A stretch of DNA of 64,000 nucleotides from Elusimicrobiaceae bacterium (GTDB lineage: Bacteria; Elusimicrobiota; Elusimicrobia; Elusimicrobiales; Elusimicrobiaceae): assembly GCA_017961585.1 (NCBI GenBank), contig JAGCWX010000020.1:62001-126000 (forward strand), written 5' to 3'. Of this stretch, positions 43,081-52,728 are shown piece after piece. The translations under genes were made by a program, and so were the position numbers. The notes beneath the pieces are model-generated. The model saw only the letters and a program-made list of their open reading frames with translations. It was not told the origin of the DNA and did not search any database. Numbering within the stretch: the stretch's first letter is position 1; each line of letters opens with the position of its first letter.

Positions 43081-43112
43081 AAACCTGGGGCTCTAAAAAC
43101 CCCAGGTTTTTT
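43081..43112. terminator. Bidirectional terminator after pyrH
   Basis: AAACCTGGGG/CCCCAGGTTT stem with nine-base loop, A-rich before and T-rich after; serves both converging genes. Confidence 0.88.
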
Positions 43113-43141
43113 GTGTAACAAAGTGTGATCCGATACACGCC

Positions 43142-44404
43142 TTAAAACATATTTTTAAGCAGAAGCACCAAGAGCCCTAAAAACACACCGCACAACAGCA
43201 GTTTCGTCAGCCCTAAGTGTTTTTTGAGGAAGTTATTAAACGCCGCAGATTCTTTGCCGCACAACGTCAGCACGAACACTAACACCAGCGGCAAAATAAA
43301 CATCAAATTATAGGTAAGCAAATAGAAAGCCGCCTTCCAAAAATGTTCGCCGGCTTGCTTTAAAATCACAATAATCGTGGGTAAATACACTTGCCCGGTG
43401 CACACGGCTTCCACACCCGATACTACAAACCCTACCACAAACGACGCGCCCAACAACCGCCACAGTGAGCTATGTTTATCCTTGAGGAAAAAGCGCATCA
43501 CTTTGTGGATATATTCCTTGTTGCTTTTGGAAAGTTGCAAGAGCATTTTTTCGGACTTTTTGGTGCGTTGATAAATAATAAAATCGTAACAGCACAGCAC
43601 CAAGAAAATGGCACACAGCACAATGGTCCCCCACTGCACCGCCAACGTAACGTAGTGAAACGCGCGCAAAGCGTACAAGAATTTAAACGCGCCAAAGCCC
43701 ATCAGCACGTACGCCAAGAACACAGCAAAACAGTACGAAACCCCGACGACAATAATTTCTTTTTTCGTATACTTATACGCCGCCAAGAACGATACAAAAA
43801 ACACAATCACCGCAAACGCGCACGGGTTGATACCGTCCACCAACCCCGCGCCTACAATCGCCCAAAACGTGATTTGCCCAAAGAGCATTTGGTGCGCTTG
43901 CATAATTTCTTGCGCGGTGGAAGCTTGAGCAGGATTTTCCTGCGGCGCGGGAACTTCTTGCGCAGCGGGCGTTACGGGCTTTTGAACGGGCGCAGCAGGC
44001 GTGTCCACCTTGCCCGGCTGAGCCGGTTGCGCGGAGGGAATTTCTTGCGGTTGCGCGGCTAGCCAGGCCTGAGCAGCTTGGTCGGCCTGCGTGCCGATAT
44101 CGGTGGGATATCCTTGCAGCAGCGTATCGCCCAAAAACAACGCCGGGATGCCCAGTTGTGCCTCCGGGTGTTTTTGCATTTTCACCATAAACAATACGTT
44201 GTTGGCTTCCTGCGTTAAATCGTAATCTTTCAGCTCAATTTGACCTTGGTATTTTTGGCGGAAGGATTCAATAAAGCCATCGTCTTTGAGGTGCCGGCAA
44301 TGCGGGCACGAGGGCGAAGTGAATAAAAATGCTTGCAACGGTTTTGCGCCGACCGGATAAGCAAGCGCTAAAACAAATAAAATCAGTAAAAAAAGACGTC
44401 TCAT
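43142..44404 (-). CDS. Thioredoxin-fold / CcdA-DsbD-like membrane thiol transporter
   Basis: 420 residues. Signal sequence (LFLLILFVLALAYPVGA), a periplasmic thioredoxin-like domain with CxxC (SPSCPHCRHL), a Pro/Ala/Gln linker (about 130-185), then six hydrophobic helices with the conserved Cys of DsbD/CcdA proteins (GINPCAFAVIVFF and SGVEAVCTGQVYLP). It likely carries electrons from cytoplasmic thioredoxin to periplasmic disulfides. The fused thioredoxin domain sits at the N-terminus, where DsbD keeps its immunoglobulin-like alpha domain. Start at 44404 with AGGA nine bases upstream; TATAAT (44428-44423) is the -10. The frame extends to 44590 but without a site. Confidence 0.85.
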   Translation of the reverse strand: MRRLFLLILFVLALAYPVGAKPLQAFLFTSPSCPHCRHLKDDGFIESFRQKYQGQIELKDYDLTQEANNVLFMVKMQKHPEAQLGIPALFLGDTLLQGYPTDIGTQADQAAQAWLAAQPQEIPSAQPAQPGKVDTPAAPVQKPVTPAAQEVPAPQENPAQASTAQEIMQAHQMLFGQITFWAIVGAGLVDGINPCAFAVIVFFVSFLAAYKYTKKEIIVVGVSYCFAVFLAYVLMGFGAFKFLYALRAFHYVTLAVQWGTIVLCAIFLVLCCYDFIIYQRTKKSEKMLLQLSKSNKEYIHKVMRFFLKDKHSSLWRLLGASFVVGFVVSGVEAVCTGQVYLPTIIVILKQAGEHFWKAAFYLLTYNLMFILPLVLVFVLTLCGKESAAFNNFLKKHLGLTKLLLCGVFLGLLVLLLKNMF

Positions 44405-44422
44405 AAAAGGGTTCCTGGTTAT

Positions 44423-44428
44423 ATTATA
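44423..44428 (-). promoter_or_regulatory. -10 box of the CcdA-like gene
   Basis: TATAAT on the minus strand inside AAGCTATAATAT. Confidence 0.5.
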
Positions 44429-44494
44429 GCTTTTTGGGTGGATACGCCGCCAGCAAATTCTTAAAAACAGGTAGAAAACCCCGACTAAAAAAAG

Positions 44495-44500
44495 TACAAT
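44495..44500 (+). promoter_or_regulatory. -10 box six bases before the LpxL-like start codon
   Basis: TACAAT, then AAAAAT and ATG at 44507. No ribosome binding site and no clear -35; predicts a leaderless mRNA. Confidence 0.5.
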
Positions 44501-44506
44501 AAAAAT

Positions 44507-45454
44507 ATGTCCGAAACGCGTTTTCAAAAAACCCCGGGGCATTACGTCCAATATTTGGGGCTCAAGTTTGCGTGTGCAATTTTGGTGCACTTGCCGTACC
44601 GATTTTCCGTCAATTTAAGCCGCAAAGCGGTAGGATACGCGCGCGTGTTTTTGCCCAACCGCTACAAACGTATGACCCGCGATATTTCCCGCGCCTTCCC
44701 GGAAAAATCCGTCCAAGAAATCAAACAAATTGCGTTGGAATCGTGGCAGAATATGGGGGCGATTGCGGCAGAATTTGTCCACCTGGCCAATGGGCTTTCG
44801 CTGGAAGAATTTAAAAAGCATTGCCGTATTATCGGGGCCGAAAAACTAACCGCCGCGCAAGGCACTACCGGCGGCATTATCCACATTGGGCATTTTACCA
44901 ATTGGGAAGCGTTTGGCTTGGCTGCGTCCATTTACGGGTTTGATAAAGCCGTGCTGGCTCAGCGCGTAGATAACCCCTATATTGACGAAGAAACCAACCG
45001 CCTGCGCAACATTTATTCCGGCCGTACGTTCTACAGCAACCACGGCGAAGAACCCTTTTTTGCTTCTATGCGTTGGCTTAAACGCAAAAAAATTCTGGGG
45101 ATTTTAATTGACCAAAGTGCCAGCTCCAGCGAAGTGTGGCTGCCCTTTTTGGGGCGTACAGCGGCGTTTTCACCCATCACGGCACTACTGGCTATTAAAA
45201 TGCAGGTGCCCGTCTTCCCGGTGCAAGTATCACGCGATCAAGACGGCGTGCTTTTGTGCCGCGTGCTGGACCCGGTTCTCCCCCCCACGCAATACAGCAT
45301 GGACAACGTACGCCACTTGACCAACACACTTAAAACGTATTACGAAAATTGGGTCTATGCGGACCCGGCATCCTGGTTGTGGGCCCACAACCGCTGGAAA
45401 CGCGAAGCCCAGGGCGAGGCCTACCTCAAAGACCACCCGGAGGAACGCCTATGA
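44507..45454 (+). CDS. LpxL-type lipid A acyltransferase
   Basis: 315 residues. An N-terminal hydrophobic segment (FACAILVHLPYRFSVNL), then the HX4D/E catalytic motif IGHFTNWE and DQSASSSEVWLPFLG, as in LpxL/HtrB (LPLAT) proteins. It likely adds a secondary acyl chain to Kdo-lipid A in the inner membrane. Only one such gene is visible, so which chain is added is unclear. Overlaps gmhB by four bases; leads an envelope gene series with gmhB, hldA and kdsB. Confidence 0.88.
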   Translation: MSETRFQKTPGHYVQYLGLKFACAILVHLPYRFSVNLSRKAVGYARVFLPNRYKRMTRDISRAFPEKSVQEIKQIALESWQNMGAIAAEFVHLANGLSLEEFKKHCRIIGAEKLTAAQGTTGGIIHIGHFTNWEAFGLAASIYGFDKAVLAQRVDNPYIDEETNRLRNIYSGRTFYSNHGEEPFFASMRWLKRKKILGILIDQSASSSEVWLPFLGRTAAFSPITALLAIKMQVPVFPVQVSRDQDGVLLCRVLDPVLPPTQYSMDNVRHLTNTLKTYYENWVYADPASWLWAHNRWKREAQGEAYLKDHPEERL

Positions 45455-45993
45455 CCAAGGCCATCTTCCTGGACCGGGACGGCACCCTGATTTACGAAAA
45501 ACCGGGGGTTTATTTGTCCGACCCCAAGCAACTACGCCTTTATAAAAGCACTAAACCCGCCCTGGCTCTGCTATCCAAAAGCGGGTTTAAATTATTTATT
45601 GTGTCCAATCAATCGGGCATTGGACGCGGGTATTTTACCGAGAAAGAAGTCAACGCCGTGCACGCGCATTTAAAAACCTTGCTCAAACCTGCGCGTATTG
45701 AAGAAATTGTTTTCTGCCCGCACGCGCCGGATGAACATTGTGCGTGCCGCAAACCACTGCCCAAAATGGGGCTGGATTTAATTAAAAAATATCACATTGA
45801 TGCAGCGCACTCGTATATGATTGGTGATAAAAAGGCCGACGTGGAATTTGGCAAAGCCCTGGGCTGCAAAACCGTACTGGTAACCACCGCCAACGGCAAA
45901 CACCACTTGCAAAAATATCCCGCGTTGCGCCCCGACAAAATAGCCACCAATCTGCTAAATGCGGCTAAATTTATTGTGAAGGATTCTTTATGA
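45451..45993 (+). CDS. gmhB: D,D-heptose 1,7-bisphosphate phosphatase
   Basis: 180 residues, HAD fold: catalytic FLDRDGTLIYE, VSNQSGIGRG and IGDKKADVEFGKA. The zinc-binding segment CPHAPDEHCACRKP is diagnostic for GmhB-type histidinol/heptose phosphatases. Acts after the HldA kinase (47191) in ADP-heptose synthesis for the LPS core. GGAGG precedes the ATG, which overlaps the acyltransferase stop. Confidence 0.9.
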   Translation: MTKAIFLDRDGTLIYEKPGVYLSDPKQLRLYKSTKPALALLSKSGFKLFIVSNQSGIGRGYFTEKEVNAVHAHLKTLLKPARIEEIVFCPHAPDEHCACRKPLPKMGLDLIKKYHIDAAHSYMIGDKKADVEFGKALGCKTVLVTTANGKHHLQKYPALRPDKIATNLLNAAKFIVKDSL

Positions 45994-47162
45994 AAAAACT
46001 GTTTGTGCTGGGTATGCTAAGCACTTTGCTTTGTGCGTGTTATTGCCGCTGTACACAAACTACGGCCGCGCCGCAAGTGCAACCCCCGGCCGAGCAAACA
46101 ACGCCCGCGGCTCAGCCCGCAGAGAACACCCCAGCTGCGCCTTCTACTCCGGCCGCAAAGCAAACTGCACCCGTTCAAACCGCGCCAACTTCCGCGCAAG
46201 CGCAACCCAAACCCGCAGCTGTTAAACCACAACCCACGGCCACTGCCGCTGCTACCGCCGCGACGGCCACAACGGCCGCCACGCAACCGACCGCAGCCGC
46301 TGAACCGGCAGCAGAAGAACCCCCGTCCGTGGAAACCTTGATTGCCAATTTGCGCGCCGGGCAAACCTTAAAAACCCCGGTGGCGGACCACGCCGTTTTC
46401 AAGAAAGAAGAACTGCTACCCACCACGGGGCGTTTGCTGGGGCCGCTTTCTTATGAGCCCATTTTGCCCGATACCACCCACGCGCCCTGGAGTAACGAAA
46501 GTCTCAAATATGGCGTTTATTATTCGTTTATAAAAGCGGGTACAGCATATATCAAAACGCGCGGTATCACCCAATACAATGGCCGCCAAGCGTATATGTT
46601 TCAAACGACGGCGTTTTCGGCCAGTGTGATAGACTCGGTCTTTAAAGTGCGCGATGTAAACTACTCGTGGCTAGACGTAAAAGATTTGCACTCGTTGGGC
46701 TATTCGCAAAGTGTGCGCGAAGGCAATTACGTGCGCGATGAGTGGGTGATGTTTGACCCGGTCCAAAAACACTACTTTGGCGAGGTTCAAAAAAAGAAAG
46801 GCAAAAAAACCATTTCCGGCACGATTACGCAAGAAGTGCTGGATATGCTTTCTTCGCTTTATTTTGTGCGCGCCAAACCCCTACAAGTTGGCAAAGACAT
46901 CACTTTTGATATCGTCAACCGTGAACAGCAATACCCGCTGGTCGTAAAGGTATTGGGGAAGGAAACCGTTAAAACCCAGGCCGGCAAGTTTAATTGCTGG
47001 GTGGTGGAACCGCAATTTCGCGGGGAGGGCATTTTTGTGGCCAAAGGCAAAAGCTTAAAAGTATGGATTACTGATGACCAATATCGTATGCCCGTTAAAA
47101 TGGAAGTGGAAGTATTTATTGGCAGTGTATCGGCCGAATTGTTGGAATACAAACGCAATTAA
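45990..47162 (+). CDS. DUF3108 lipoprotein with long Pro/Ala/Thr linker
   Basis: 390 residues. Lipobox LLCAC near residue 17, then about 95 residues of almost pure Pro, Ala, Thr and Gln, likely an extended spacer. The C-terminal 220 residues match the DUF3108 layout (LKYGVYYSFIKAGTAYIKT ... FNCWVVEP ... KVWITDDQYRMPVKMEVEV), a beta-rich periplasmic domain. DUF3108 proteins are often found with LPS genes; here the gene sits between gmhB and hldA, overlapping gmhB by ATGA. A role in outer-membrane or LPS handling is inferred. Confidence 0.8.
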   Translation: MKKLFVLGMLSTLLCACYCRCTQTTAAPQVQPPAEQTTPAAQPAENTPAAPSTPAAKQTAPVQTAPTSAQAQPKPAAVKPQPTATAAATAATATTAATQPTAAAEPAAEEPPSVETLIANLRAGQTLKTPVADHAVFKKEELLPTTGRLLGPLSYEPILPDTTHAPWSNESLKYGVYYSFIKAGTAYIKTRGITQYNGRQAYMFQTTAFSASVIDSVFKVRDVNYSWLDVKDLHSLGYSQSVREGNYVRDEWVMFDPVQKHYFGEVQKKKGKKTISGTITQEVLDMLSSLYFVRAKPLQVGKDITFDIVNREQQYPLVVKVLGKETVKTQAGKFNCWVVEPQFRGEGIFVAKGKSLKVWITDDQYRMPVKMEVEVFIGSVSAELLEYKRN

Positions 47163-47164
47163 GC

Positions 47165-47170
47165 TATAAT
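47165..47170 (+). promoter_or_regulatory. -10 box of hldA
   Basis: AAGC-TATAAT three bases after the preceding stop codon, giving an internal promoter for hldA-kdsB-pyrG. Confidence 0.5.
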
Positions 47171-47190
47171 AAGGGAATACAGGAGTAACT

Positions 47191-48177
47191 ATGACCATTA
47201 CAACCAAACGCTTAAAAGAAATTCTAAAACAATTTAAAGGAAAAGAAATCATCGTAGTGGGAGATGTGATGCTGGACCACTTCATCAAGGGAGCTGTATC
47301 GCGTATTTCGCCGGAGGCCCCGGTGCCCGTGGTAGCCGTAAACAAAGAGTTCTTTGTAGCGGGCGGTGCCGGAAACGTGGCCGTCAACCTGGCTGCGCTG
47401 GGAGCTAAACCGGTGATGGTTTCCGTCGTCGGCCCGGACCTGGGCGGTGAAATGCTAAAGAACATCATGCGCGAACACAACATCAACACCTACGGCGTTT
47501 GCGAAGATGCCGACCGACCCACCACCCAAAAAATCCGCGTGATGGCCGAACAACAACAAATTGTCCGCTACGACCGCGAGAGCAAAAAAATCATTTCCCC
47601 CGCGATTGCCGCACAGTGCATGAAAAGCTTTGATATGGCTATCAAAACCGCCAAAGGGGTCATCCTTTCCGACTACGGCAAAGGCATGCTTAGCGACCAA
47701 AACATCAAAACCATTATTGATAAATGCCGCAAGAAAAACATCCCTGTCTGCGTGGACCCCAAAATTGATAATTTCAAAAAATATAAGAATATTACCTGTA
47801 TGACCCCCAACACCAAAGAGGCATGGGAAGGCGCCGGCGAATCACCCAAATCCGGCGAGAAAGAAATTGAAAAACTGGGGCAAAAGATTTTAAAAATGCT
47901 GCAGGCCGATTCTATTTTAATCACCCGCAGCGCCGACGGGATGAGCTTGTTTGAAAAAGGCAAAAAAGCCACCACCACCATCCCCACCATGGCGCGCGAA
48001 GTGTACGACGTTACCGGCGCCGGGGATACGGTCATTTCCGTTTTTACCTTGGCGTTAGCCGCCGGGTCCACGTTGCAGGAAGCGGCGGTACTTTCCAACC
48101 ACGCGGCCGGCATTGTGGTGGGCAAATCCGGCACGGCTACGGCAACCGTGCAAGAAATTGAAAAGGTGCTCCCATGA
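47191..48177 (+). CDS. hldA: D-glycero-beta-D-manno-heptose-7-phosphate kinase
   Basis: 328 residues, PfkB/ribokinase fold: VVGDVMLDHFIKGAVSRISP, GGAGNVAVNLAALGA and the catalytic DVTGAGDTV loop. It corresponds to the first half of HldE; the adenylyltransferase half is absent and must be a separate gene. With GmhB it supplies heptose for the LPS core. AGGAG precedes the ATG; overlaps kdsB by ATGA. Confidence 0.92.
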   Translation: MTITTKRLKEILKQFKGKEIIVVGDVMLDHFIKGAVSRISPEAPVPVVAVNKEFFVAGGAGNVAVNLAALGAKPVMVSVVGPDLGGEMLKNIMREHNINTYGVCEDADRPTTQKIRVMAEQQQIVRYDRESKKIISPAIAAQCMKSFDMAIKTAKGVILSDYGKGMLSDQNIKTIIDKCRKKNIPVCVDPKIDNFKKYKNITCMTPNTKEAWEGAGESPKSGEKEIEKLGQKILKMLQADSILITRSADGMSLFEKGKKATTTIPTMAREVYDVTGAGDTVISVFTLALAAGSTLQEAAVLSNHAAGIVVGKSGTATATVQEIEKVLP

Positions 48178-48917
48178 GCGAAGTTGTCATTGCGATTCCG
48201 GCACGGTATGGGTCCACGCGTTTCCCCGGTAAAGTAGCAGCGCTGCTGGCCGGCAAACCCGTTATCCAACACGTGTATGAAGCGTGTAAAAAAACAAATT
48301 TAGGCCCGGTGGTTATTGCTACCGAAGATCAACGCGTGGTGGATATATGCGCTAAATTTGGGGCCCAAGCGGTGCTTACCAGTGCGGCTTGTCAAAGCGG
48401 TACGGACCGTATTTTTGAAGCCACCCGCGAGCTAAAAGCCAATTATATTATTAACGTGCAGGGCGACGAGCCGTTCATCCACCCCAAAACCGTTATCAGC
48501 ATTGCCCGCTTGTTGCAAAAGGACCCCACGTGCGATATCGCCACCGCGGTCACAGCCACTACGGATGATGCTAAAATTGACAACCCCAACTGCGTCAAAG
48601 CGGTGCTGGGGAAAGACAAACGGGCGTTGTATTTTTCGCGCTCGCGCGTGCCGTTCAACCGTGAACCGTCCGCCGAGAATAAAGATTTTGTGTATTGGCA
48701 CCACTGCGGCATTTACGGATACCGCAAAAGTGCATTGAAAAAATTTGTATCGCTGGCGCAAAGCCCGCTGGAAAAAATGGAAAAGCTGGAGCAACTACGC
48801 GCATTGGAAAACGGGTTGACCATTAAGTGTGTGCAGATTGAGCCCGCCGGCCCGGCCATTGACACGCCCGACGATTTAACCCGCGCAGAAGCGTATTACA
48901 AAGAACATTTTAACTAG
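48174..48917 (+). CDS. kdsB: CMP-Kdo synthetase
   Basis: 247 residues: AIPARYGSTRFPGKVAALLA opening, INVQGDEPFI and HCGIYGYRKSALKKF, all typical of KdsB. Activates Kdo with CTP for lipid A core addition. It precedes pyrG, which makes CTP, the cosubstrate. Confidence 0.95.
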   Translation: MSEVVIAIPARYGSTRFPGKVAALLAGKPVIQHVYEACKKTNLGPVVIATEDQRVVDICAKFGAQAVLTSAACQSGTDRIFEATRELKANYIINVQGDEPFIHPKTVISIARLLQKDPTCDIATAVTATTDDAKIDNPNCVKAVLGKDKRALYFSRSRVPFNREPSAENKDFVYWHHCGIYGYRKSALKKFVSLAQSPLEKMEKLEQLRALENGLTIKCVQIEPAGPAIDTPDDLTRAEAYYKEHFN

Positions 48918-50576
<1,659 letters not shown>

Positions 50577-50577
50577 T

Positions 50578-50611
50578 AAAAATCCCCGGGCACAAACCCG
50601 GGGATTTTTTT
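50578..50611. terminator. Bidirectional terminator after pyrG
   Basis: 13-bp stem (50578-50590 / 50597-50609), six-base loop, A-tract before and T-tract after. Confidence 0.9.
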
Positions 50612-50628
50612 CGCTGGTACGTCAAACT

Positions 50629-52728
50629 TTATTCCACTACTTCAAAGGATACGCGGTCCGTGTGCTGGGCGCACGTTACTTGCAACGTGTGTTTTCCCCC
50701 CGCCAGCGGCCACCACGTCTGGCAAGATGTATCCGCCAACGCTTTGCCGTCTACTTGCCAGCGGCAGACCGGGGCCTCGCAAGCGGCCTCTAATTTGATT
50801 TGTTGAGATTTGCGCGTGAACGACGGATCCACATAAAAGATATCCCCCACCTGCGGCGACGTAATCCGCACCGCCGGGATTTGCCGTTTGTGTTGCCCAT
50901 TGCAACGAGCGGGCACGTGTTTTTTATCAAATACTTCTTCGCGCGTGTGCGTGCAGGAAGGACCGGCCAGCAGCCCGCTATCGGCGCAGACTTTTTGACG
51001 TACCACGCCGGGCGCAAGCGTAAACGCGGGCGAAGGGAATTTTTCGTTGAGGTACATAGCTACGTCGTGCAAAATGGGGCCTGCGCCCGTCACGCCGGAA
51101 ACTTTTTGCATGGAGCTTGCATCAAAATTGCCCACCCATACGCCCACCGTCCAACGCGGCGTATAACCGATGGCAAAATTATCTTTATAATCTTTAGACG
51201 TACCTGTTTTGGCGGCCATTTCAAAGGGCACTTGCAAGGCACTATTGAGCCCAAAGGCCGGGGCGCGGGCGTGATTATCCGCCAAGATATCGGTAATTAA
51301 ATAAGCGGTTTGTGGGGCCAAAACCGGGCGGGTATGCCCGGGGAGTTTTACTTCGGGAGTGCGGGCCAGCTTAACCGGTTTAAACACGCCCCCGCGCGCC
51401 AAAAGTGCGTAGCCGTTAGTCAGTTCCACCAACCGCACTTCCCCATTGCCAAGAGCTAATCCAAGCCCGTAAAAATCAGCCGGCTTCCCCAGCGAAGCAA
51501 ACCCCGCCTGATGGAGCAAATCCAGCAGTGCGCTGGTTCCCACGGCGTCGGCCGCTTTGACTGCCGGAATGTTGTACGAGCACGCCAACGCTTCGCGCGC
51601 GGGAATCAGGCCGTGGAATGTTTCGTCGTAATTGCGCGGGCGGAACCCCCCTTCAAAGAACGTGTCTTCGTCGGCCAGCAAAGAGGCCGGGGTCATTTTC
51701 CCTTCTTGGAAAGCCAACCCATATACAAATGGTTTTAACGCCGAACCGGGCTGGCGCAAGGCGCGTGCGCCGTCCACCTGTCCGCTGGATTTATCGTGAA
51801 AATCGGCCGAGCCCACATACGCCAACACTTCCCCGCTGGCGTTATCAAGCACCACCACCGCGGCGTTGGTTACGTGGTGATCTGCCAGCAGTGCCAGCTG
51901 ATTTTTGATGGTCTGCTCCACAAATTGCTGCAAGGGCAAATCCAGGGTGGTATATACGTCGGTAACGTTGGCATCCGTTTGCGTTAAGAGCAACCGGGCA
52001 AAGTGCGGGGCTTCAAAGGGCCGCGGCTGCAAACGTAGCTGGATTTTTTCTGCCAACGCAAGTTGATAAAGCTCCTCGTCAATAAATCCGCTTTGGTGCA
52101 TTTTTTCCAACACTAAATTGCGCCTTTTAAGGGCCCGGTCAAAATGTTTCACCGGGTTGTAATAAGTAGGCGATTTTAACAACCCCGCCAAAAATGCCGC
52201 CTGAGAAAGCGACAAATCCACCGCATCGGTTTGAAAATAAAACTGGCTGGCCGCTTGCACGCCTTGAGTCAAGTTGCCAAATTCCAGCACGTTAAAATAT
52301 TGCTCTAAAATTTCTTCTTTGGTGAGTTTTTGTTCTAACAGCAACGCTTGGGCGGCTTCTTTGGTTTTGCCCCACCACGTTTTGGAACGCGGCGAAATAG
52401 CACGGGCCAATTGTTGCGTAATGGTAGACGCGCCGGAAACCACTTTGCCTTCTTGCGTGTTTTGCCAAAAGGCACGCAACAAGGCCTGCACGTCTACCCC
52501 CGGATGCGTGTAGAAGCGTTTATCTTCCACCGCTACTACGGCACTGATGAGCCAAGGGGAAATTTGCGCGAGGGAAACGGGCTGATAATAGGTATGCTGT
52601 GCGGAAAGCGCGCTGTGCATTAACAGGCCATTGCGGTCATAGAGTTGCTTGGAAGGGGTCAACGATTCTGCCGCACTTATAGTGTGCAACAAAACCACCA
52701 ACCCCCATCCTAAACAAAATCGGCGCAT
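50629..52728 (-). CDS. pbpC: Penicillin-binding protein 1C (bifunctional)
   Basis: 699 residues. Short N-terminal hydrophobic segment, GT51 glycosyltransferase with VEDKRFYTHPGVD and GASTITQQLAR, then the transpeptidase motifs SALK (in RQPGSALKPF), SYN (ACSYNIPAVK) and KTG (AAKTGTSKDY). The C-terminal beta domain has four Cys (CADSGLLAGPSC, CEAPVC). It polymerises and cross-links peptidoglycan. It starts on the last base of the alpha-2-macroglobulin stop codon, the classic yfhM-pbpC pairing. Confidence 0.95.
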   Translation of the reverse strand: MRRFCLGWGLVVLLHTISAAESLTPSKQLYDRNGLLMHSALSAQHTYYQPVSLAQISPWLISAVVAVEDKRFYTHPGVDVQALLRAFWQNTQEGKVVSGASTITQQLARAISPRSKTWWGKTKEAAQALLLEQKLTKEEILEQYFNVLEFGNLTQGVQAASQFYFQTDAVDLSLSQAAFLAGLLKSPTYYNPVKHFDRALKRRNLVLEKMHQSGFIDEELYQLALAEKIQLRLQPRPFEAPHFARLLLTQTDANVTDVYTTLDLPLQQFVEQTIKNQLALLADHHVTNAAVVVLDNASGEVLAYVGSADFHDKSSGQVDGARALRQPGSALKPFVYGLAFQEGKMTPASLLADEDTFFEGGFRPRNYDETFHGLIPAREALACSYNIPAVKAADAVGTSALLDLLHQAGFASLGKPADFYGLGLALGNGEVRLVELTNGYALLARGGVFKPVKLARTPEVKLPGHTRPVLAPQTAYLITDILADNHARAPAFGLNSALQVPFEMAAKTGTSKDYKDNFAIGYTPRWTVGVWVGNFDASSMQKVSGVTGAGPILHDVAMYLNEKFPSPAFTLAPGVVRQKVCADSGLLAGPSCTHTREEVFDKKHVPARCNGQHKRQIPAVRITSPQVGDIFYVDPSFTRKSQQIKLEAACEAPVCRWQVDGKALADTSCQTWWPLAGGKHTLQVTCAQHTDRVSFEVVE